DNA of 15,530 nt from Hymenochaete sp. R1 (Eukaryota > Basidiomycota > Agaricomycetes > Hymenochaetales > Hymenochaetaceae): positions 1-15,530 of the forward strand of contig JAFREE010000293.1 in NCBI GenBank assembly GCA_019400425.1, given 5' to 3'. Within the stretch, counting starts at the first letter, position 1. Every line of letters starts with the position of its first letter. Below, one piece after another: positions 10,601 through 15,530 of this stretch. A model generated the notes under the pieces. It had not been told where the DNA came from and did no database searches. It worked only from the letters and a program-made list of their open reading frames with translations. The position numbers were made by a program, and so were the translations under genes.

Positions 10601-13458
10601 GGACACTCGCATTCCTTGCGAACCATAAGAATGGCATGAAATTAACCCCCATAAAGCACCAAAGGCTACGATTGACTTGAAAAAAAAATAAGCATTTCCG
10701 CTGCGTCGATAAAATGGAACGTACAATAGACATGGACGACCGCACGCCCATATTTGCGAGGTACTTAATGTGGATCGGGCTAATGGCTCGAAGGAATGAA
10801 TGTGTTAAATCCTGAATTGGATGCATTATTATCCAATCATATCACAGCACGGCTTCTTAGACGTCCGTACCAGAGGCATTTCAAGATCTTCCCTGCTTCT
10901 CACTACCAATCGAGCAGCTGTCTGCGTCCGGCTGTAGAGCATTCGAACTTTGTCTGTAAGTATTAATTAGTTCTCCACGTTTTATAAGAGAAGTGATACA
11001 GTCTTTCACATACTTATCTTATATAACTCTCTAGCCTGTGGACAAGGATAAGATACACTTAGATTCACATAGAAATGTCGATAATTGGAAAGGAGCATGA
11101 ACCTACCTGTGCTGGTATGTCGGAGGCCGGAAAATGTAGACCTTTGTAAAGATCATGCGTCTGTCTCCAATCGACAAGTTCAGACACGACCTGCCCATTC
11201 CACTGCTCGTCGAACTGATAGATCAAGACGCGATGAAATTGAGTTAAATCTTTCACAACACCCACGACGATCTTCAAGAAAGCTTCGAGATCTGGCGCTG
11301 CGCTCAGCTGGTCGTTTACTTGCGCCAGCACAGAGAAAATATCCATAGTGCCCACGCCAGATTGCATACCGCGTCTCGTCCGAGCGCGTGTTCGAGGATT
11401 GGAACCATCTCCCGAGCCTGGAGCACCTGTAAACGTCCTATTTATGCGACGCATTCTCTCTAGAGCTTTGAGGGGCTTCGCGTGAGACGTAGTACTCTCA
11501 AAGACGTCTTCTGGACTTGGGAACCACTGGTCGTCACCCTCCAAGCCCTGTTTTGACGACAAGAATAACTCTGCAGGGTTGATCAAGGTATTTGCATCTG
11601 GAACGGACGTAGGACTGCCATAGACATCGGCAGGGGGTGTCGCACCAGCAGTTTGATTGGGTGTGGCAGTCGTAGTAGTATACATCTCGGTGGACGTTCC
11701 GGAACCTCGGCTGAATGACATAGCCGTACTCGATCCGGAACTCATGCTTGAATTTGTGCGAGTCTCACCGATCATCGAATCAGGAGAACCTGCCGAATAT
11801 AAATCGTGCTGGAATGGTGGATACAATGGGTTGTACAAGTCCCGCTCTAGTTCGAACTCAAGGATGATAATATTGCGCGGTGCTTGCTTCTGATACGTAT
11901 TGTGGTCTTGGGGTGGAGGCGGCGCTCGTGAGGGTGGACGGTGCGCAGCGCACCAACACGTCCAAAATCGCCTATCACCTTCCCGTGGGCCCTCATCCTC
12001 CTCATCTGAAGGTGCACTACCCGGTTCTCCCCATCCGGAGAGAAGGAACACCTGAGGGTTCTCGCCGCCATCCTTCTCGTTATCAGAACCATCTGTGTCA
12101 TTCAGGAATTGGACATTATCCCAAAGAAGATCAGCTTGCGAGTCTGGAAGGGTTTGAGTGAGGCATTCGAGCCCAAAAAGATAGCGTGGTGATAAGCCGA
12201 GAAGTTCCGTAGCGTTCTGGGGCAGCTGCATTAAATAGTAACCATCAATAAGCTATGCATGAAGCTTACTTCGGATACCTGTCTTACGACAAGGTTACCA
12301 GAATCGTCATCTTCTTCAACGGCAATCAGGACACCAAACCCTTGAACAGAGCCAGGTGCGTGAATCGGCTGAACAAACAAAACGCCATCAACGTAGGCTG
12401 TTGTCGCAAAGTAATCGACATACCTCGTCCTCGCATCGCACAAGTGCCCCTTCTCTTCCCGTCAAAACGTAGAAGCCGTTCTCCTCCTGAACATGCTCAA
12501 ATCTAAAAGTCACCAATTCACCGCTTGCATTACTTTTACACGATCCAAGGGAACTGCGTTCAATCACGTCTCCGCTGGAGTCGTCTTGCGAGTCAGAACC
12601 CGACGTCCCGACCAGCTGATTTTGACCATCGCTTGCTCTGTCAGCCTCCCGCGAGTCAGTGCCAGATCCGGAGGCCATGCTTCCTGCGCCCACTGACCTT
12701 GGGTTTCTGGACGACGAAAGAGAGCCGCCTGATAGATTACCGGAAACCGACGATCTTCTTTCGGGTGTTGTGCGGGAAGGCAGAGGTGGCAGGTGGACAA
12801 TACCCGTCATACTGATACCTGCTGAATTCTGATTCATAAAAGATTGAGACGGCGGAGCGTTCACTTGGGTGGGATGTATGGCCTTTGGCTGTTTAAGAGT
12901 AGGCATCGTGTATGCGGTTACAACACCATCGGAGGCAGAAGCGGAAACGAGTTCTGACTGGCGCGGTTTGTACTCGTCGGGGTCACGGTCTCCAGGCAGA
13001 ATCACTACGTGCTGTTCATCATCGACGCCGTCCTGGGGCTGCCGCTCTTTCCCTCTACCCGCATTTGCAAAATCTTCCTCTTTGACAGAGGACAACTCGG
13101 CTGGGGATTTTGGCGCATCTGGCTGCAGAGAATCAGATCGGCCTGGGGAATAGACTTCCTCCGAGATTGGCAAAGGCAAAGTCGATATTTCACACGGCTC
13201 ACTGGACCCGGGGGCACTACTCTCTGTCGACTTGGAGATATCAAGATCCTTCAGCTTTTGGGCCGCTTGAGATACGCTCATATGGGATTGAGTGGAACCC
13301 ATGGAGCCAATGATGCCAGGGTCATTAGACGAGCCTTGAGAAGCCGGTCGAACGCCAGCGAGCAAAGAACGGATGGGATAGACGTAACTGGGAAAAGAGG
13401 CGAACGAAGGGGACGGAGGCTTGTCCGGGTGCAGGTCGTTATCAGATGCAGCCGGCAT
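7625..13458 (-). CDS. PHY1: Fungal phytochrome, hybrid sensor histidine kinase
   Basis: Red/far-red photoreceptor binding a bilin. Exons (minus strand, 5'->3'): 13458-12424, 12368-12270, 12216-11107, 11035-11014, 10953-10871, 10811-10725, 10675-10505, 10451-10264, 10184-9965, 9909-9820, 9767-9683, 9627-9600, 9545-9467, 9418-9389, 9334-9243, 9191-9073, 9020-8814, 8762-8221, 8160-8021, 7961-7625; 4764 nt, 1587 aa. Domains: disordered N-extension 1-~315; PAS ~317-510 with the expected bilin-attachment Cys342 in RCEDEPIHAPGSVQGFG; Ser/Thr-rich linker ~515-655; GAF ~665-850 with FPASDIPAQ (Asp744) and ISCHSYG (His827); PHY ~860-1035 with VHWAGKP, EPRKSF and RVWTEEQ; HisKA with THEVRTPLN (His1062); HATPase with NLTANAVKYT (1174-1183), DTGCGI (1215-1220) and GLGLGL (1247-1252); a linker; REC ~1424-1550 with IVEDD, LMDIQMP (Asp1474) and ILKPIS (Lys1538). 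All key kinase and receiver residues are present. ATG 13458 is chosen because the PPSPSF...YPIRSLL block follows and no ATG was seen upstream to about 13680. Symbol follows fungal usage (phy1/phy-1). Confidence 0.93.
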
Positions 13459-13710
13459 GCTGCTGATGGGTCCGGCTTGCAAGGTAAGTGGACTAATCAC
13501 TCGCCAAGCTCGGTGATGAACCCGCTATGGCCGCCGTCGACGTCGACGTGGACGTAGACTGTTGAAAAGCGGCGTGGATGATGGTGGACGAAGGGAAAGG
13601 ACAGACAAGAAGAGGCCTAGGGTAGGGTGCGTGCGGTGACGCTCGTGCGTTCCCAAACAAGACGGCAGGTGTGAGCCGCTGAGCGATTCAAACCATCCGT
13701 TTCGAGCAAG

Positions 13711-13737
13711 TCTATTATTTATTTACAGGTGACGTCA
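13711..13737 (-). promoter_or_regulatory. Phytochrome core promoter: CRE next to TATA-like tract
   Basis: Read on the minus strand, a perfect palindromic CRE, TGACGTCA (13737-13730), is followed within a few bases by TAAATAAATAAT (about 13725-13713), a TATA-like tract about 255 bp before the phytochrome ATG. The stretch from there to 13459 shows no upstream ATG, which fits a leader of roughly 200-230 nt. CRE is the classical site for ATF/CREB-type bZIP factors. That it acts here is inferred from sequence and position. Confidence 0.55.
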
Positions 13738-13786
13738 TACTCTCACGGGAAGCTGGATCTGTGATCGCTCCATCTTTGACCCGATC

Positions 13787-13794
13787 TCACGTGA
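13787..13794. promoter_or_regulatory. TCACGTGA palindrome (extended E-box) upstream of phytochrome
   Basis: Perfect 8-bp palindrome containing CACGTG, the core bound by bHLH factors in fungi, 50 bp beyond the CRE. An identical TCACGTGA occurs at 14057-14064 inside the adjacent transposon-like element. Confidence 0.4.
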
Positions 13795-13807
13795 CCCTAC
13801 TTTTCTC

Positions 13808-13815
13808 GATTTTGT
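13808..13815 (+). repeat. Left 8-bp target-site duplication
   Basis: GATTTTGT, immediately left of the inverted-repeat element at 13816-14114. The identical 8-mer directly follows the element at 14115-14122, the footprint of a staggered 8-bp insertion. Confidence 0.8.
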
Positions 13816-14114
13816 AGGACCCCCGACAATCCCAATATAGGCCGGGGTCACAGGTACCCCCTCAAATCTGTCCCCTCAACCCTTTTATGGTAATTTAGCC
13901 GAGGTCCGAAAAGTTCGGATTTGCTTGTTTGCCCTCTGGAGCACAAAATTGCATCTAATGGTGAGGTTTTAAAGTACTAGACATGCATTCTAGACCTCCC
14001 CCGACAATCCTATTGGATTACTTTTTCTTTAAAAACAGCGGTACGAGCTGTACGTGTCACGTGATGTATATGTCCCCTTGTCCTCCGGCCTATCTTAGGA
14101 TTGTCGGGGGTCCT
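13816..14114. mobile_element. 299-bp hAT-type MITE with 32-bp terminal inverted repeats
   Basis: The ends are inverted repeats: AGGACCCCCGACAATCC at 13816-13832 is the exact reverse complement of 14098-14114, and the match runs to about 32 bp (13816-13847 against 14083-14114) with three mismatches. Both ends abut the same 8-mer GATTTTGT, so insertion is well supported. The interior has no transposase ORF, making it non-autonomous. An 8-bp duplication is typical of the hAT superfamily; P, Merlin and Mutator-type elements with 8-9 bp duplications are alternatives. The interior also holds a third, directly oriented copy of the repeat core at 13998-14012 and a TCACGTGA palindrome at 14057-14064. 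It lies about 360 bp upstream of the phytochrome ATG, so it could affect that promoter. Confidence 0.82.
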
Positions 14115-14122
14115 GATTTTGT
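14115..14122 (+). repeat. Right 8-bp target-site duplication
   Basis: GATTTTGT, identical to 13808-13815, directly after the element's right end. Confidence 0.8.
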
Positions 14123-14152
14123 TCGGATTTCTATTTTCATTTCATTTTCATA

Positions 14153-14805
14153 CTATCATGCGCCCCCTGTTTAAACTTTTTCCCCCCCTTGCCTCCCACT
14201 CCTCCTTCGCTCAACCGACCCCTCCAGGTTTTTTCCCGAGTGTTCTTTACGAGTATATCTAGGCTGTGAAAAAAATTCAGATTTTTTTGCAAGAGAAAAT
14301 ATTGAGGAAATCGGCGGGGGAGAAATGGGAGGGTGTTTAAATTATGGGTCACACCGGGTCACAGCGGAAACTTTAGGGAACAGCACGAAGTTGCAGTAGG
14401 GGAAAATGTCACGGGATCAGGGAGCTTCCAAATCGGAACAACTGTCACTCCCCCCCCCCCCCCAATCCTCCTCTTCACGATTCTAATTCACCATCTAAAT
14501 CTTACAGCCTCGGGTGAACATGGTAGGTGAATGTGCACTATATCTACACGCAGTGGAGTTTTCAGGTGAAAATACCCAGTTTTACACCCTCTAAGGGTTC
14601 CGAAGGAATTCCCCCCTGTTTGAAAGTGCTTATATGCACCATTTCTCTCATTCGGATTCATTTTTTATCATTATTTTTGCGCAACTCACACTCATTCAAA
14701 GGTGTTTATACATATGAATTTTTTGAAGACATGTTTGTTAGCGGGAAAGGGCTGGGGGGCGAAAAGTTTAAGAAGGGGGCGGTTTAAAAAGGGGGCGCAT
14801 GATAG
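14153..14805. mobile_element. ~653-bp inverted-repeat element flanked by TA (Tc1/mariner-type MITE)
   Basis: CTATCATGCGCCCCCT at 14153-14168 is the exact reverse complement of 14790-14805, and the match extends to about 24 bp with one mismatch (GTTTAAAC against TTTTAAAC). Each end is flanked by TA (14151-14152 and 14806-14807), the target duplication typical of Tc1/mariner/pogo elements. The interior has only short ORFs without transposase motifs and includes a run of 14 C at 14450-14463. The right end carries an extra copy of the inverted-repeat inner unit (about 14756-14781: GGGGGGCGAAAAGTTTAAG then GGGGGC), so the two ends are not the same length. Family assignment is inferred from the TA flanks only. 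Confidence 0.6.
14450..14463. repeat. Poly-C homopolymer, 14 nt
   Basis: An uninterrupted run of 14 C inside the TA-flanked element. Its length is prone to sequencing error and slippage. Confidence 0.9.
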
Positions 14806-14830
14806 TACCAGTTCGGGATTCAACGGGGTG

Positions 14831-14862
14831 TACAGTGGCACGTCAAAAGTTTTTGAACACCC
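14831..14862 (+). mobile_element. Tc1/mariner-like terminus, orphan or truncated
   Basis: TA followed by CAGTGGCACGTCAAAAG and TTTTTGAACACCC resembles the TA-CAGTG... terminal repeats of Tc1-like elements, which often continue with a CAAAAGT...GGACA- or GAACAC-like stretch. No matching reverse-complement end is visible before 15530 and no transposase is encoded, so this is either one end of a larger element or a remnant. Recognition rests on resemblance only. Confidence 0.35.
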
Positions 14863-15045
14863 ACTTTCTCACGCCCTCAAATTTGAGCTTTAAATCCCTA
14901 AATCACAACATCCACTAATGAAAGCAACACAGTTGCAATAATGTAGATTGTAGCCTTGGTTCTTAGCAAACTGTGCGTATATATAAAATGACACAAAAAT
15001 AAAATTTGAGTGAGATATGAGGCTAGAAATGAGTGTGATTTGATC

Positions 15046-15530
15046 TGTTATGGAACTTCGGTACAAGGCTTATCTAAGGCTTGCTGACTAAGCCTAATCG
15101 ACACCTTTTATAGTCAAAGGTTGTAACTTCAGAGTAGAGTTCAGAGAATAGGAGTTCTTAAAGCCGAAGCTTTATCAGAGACCTTGTAACCAGATAGTTA
15201 TTGAGAACTAAGTGTTAGAGTCCGATCAATACGTGATCAGGAGTCTGACTAATCGAGGTCACTTGACAGTGGTTCAAGAGGTTAGCACCAGAGCTCCGGC
15301 TCCAAGTGGCTAACAGACAAAGTTCGCGAAGGATATCCCACCCAGGGATAGTCCTTTAAGACAGAAGGTAAAAGACAAGTATATTGACCGGTGAGGACAA
15401 AAGGTCAAATCTAAGGTACAAAGGTTACAAGGTGAGGCCCTTATATAGGCCACCCGTCTACAAGGCTGTGCAATGGTACAAGGGAAGAAACGTACAAATA
15501 AGGAAGGCGTCTTGGTAAGACGCTGACTGA
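15046..15530 (+). mobile_element. Possible LTR or other repeat, running off the window
   Basis: From TGTTATGGAACTTCGG onward the base composition changes: purine-rich, many GGTACAAGG-like words (15060s, 15414, 15422, 15474) and several small stem-loops. The TG start, a TATA-like CTTATATAGGCC near 15440 and the absence of any ORF would suit an LTR (U3 then TATA) of a copia/gypsy retrotransposon. The end CA, primer-binding site and target duplication cannot be seen. It may instead be another kind of dispersed repeat. Confidence 0.33.
15507..15523. repeat. Short perfect hairpin near the window end
   Basis: GCGTCTT (15507-15513), loop GGT, AAGACGC (15517-15523): a 7-bp stem with a 3-nt loop. It lies in the repeat-like tail and follows no recognisable gene. 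Confidence 0.5.

Noticed and set aside
13459..13500. Upstream extension of the phytochrome reading frame to 13500
   Set aside because: The frame stays open but has only a GTG at 13500; the first true ATG is at 13458.
13009..13557. Plus-strand ORF of 182 codons over the phytochrome N-terminus
   Set aside because: Antisense to the long first exon of the phytochrome; no recognisable motif.
14137..14893. Small ORFs of 60-90 codons within the repeat region
   Set aside because: They lie in or across the inverted-repeat element, have low-complexity composition and no transposase or other motif.
15046..15530. tRNA gene or CRISPR-like array in the repeat-rich tail
   Set aside because: No cloverleaf with an acceptor stem and anticodon arm could be drawn, and the recurrent words are irregularly spaced; CRISPR would also not be expected in a fungal nucleus.

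Overview
The window looks like nuclear DNA of a filamentous basidiomycete, probably an Agaricomycete. The reasons are very dense short introns (mostly 48-80 nt, GT...AG), micro-exons down to 19 nt, and the gene content, above all a fungal-type phytochrome. All exon joins below were assembled by hand from splice signals, reading frame and conserved motifs. Every joined CDS has a length divisible by three and no internal stop, but none has been checked against transcripts.

Layout. (1) 247-2045 (+): ribosomal-L1-fold nucleolar protein of the RSL1D1/Utp30/Cic1 family, 4 exons. (2) 2213-4862 (+): secreted zinc metallopeptidase of family M64 (IgA-peptidase-like), 11 exons. (3) 4992-5727 (-): small CCHC zinc-knuckle protein resembling ZCCHC10 with a Ser/Asp/Arg-rich tail, 4 exons, convergent with gene 2. 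(4) 5965-7244 (+): Iwr1, the RNA polymerase II nuclear-import factor, 7 exons, divergent from gene 3 over a 237-bp shared promoter. (5) 7625-13458 (-): a 1587-aa fungal phytochrome hybrid histidine kinase (PAS-GAF-PHY-HisKA-HATPase-REC), 20 exons, convergent with IWR1. (6) 13459-15530: the phytochrome promoter, then about 1.7 kb of repeats with no credible gene.

The repeat region holds two non-autonomous DNA-transposon-like elements with recognisable ends. One is 299 bp with long terminal inverted repeats and a perfect 8-bp target-site duplication (hAT type). The other is about 653 bp with TA-flanked inverted repeats. A Tc1/mariner-like orphan terminus and a possible LTR that runs off the window follow.

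Genes 1, 3 and 4 are housekeeping nuclear functions (ribosome biogenesis, RNA-associated zinc knuckle, Pol II import), gene 2 is secreted and gene 5 is a red/far-red light sensor. They do not form an obvious pathway; this is an ordinary eukaryotic neighbourhood. The most interesting points are the transposon cluster just upstream of the phytochrome, a CRE (TGACGTCA) next to a TATA-like tract in its promoter, a stop-free 51-nt intron in the phytochrome ATP-binding lid, tandem splice acceptors, and micro-exons leading up to the peptidase active site. I found no clear new multi-gene system.
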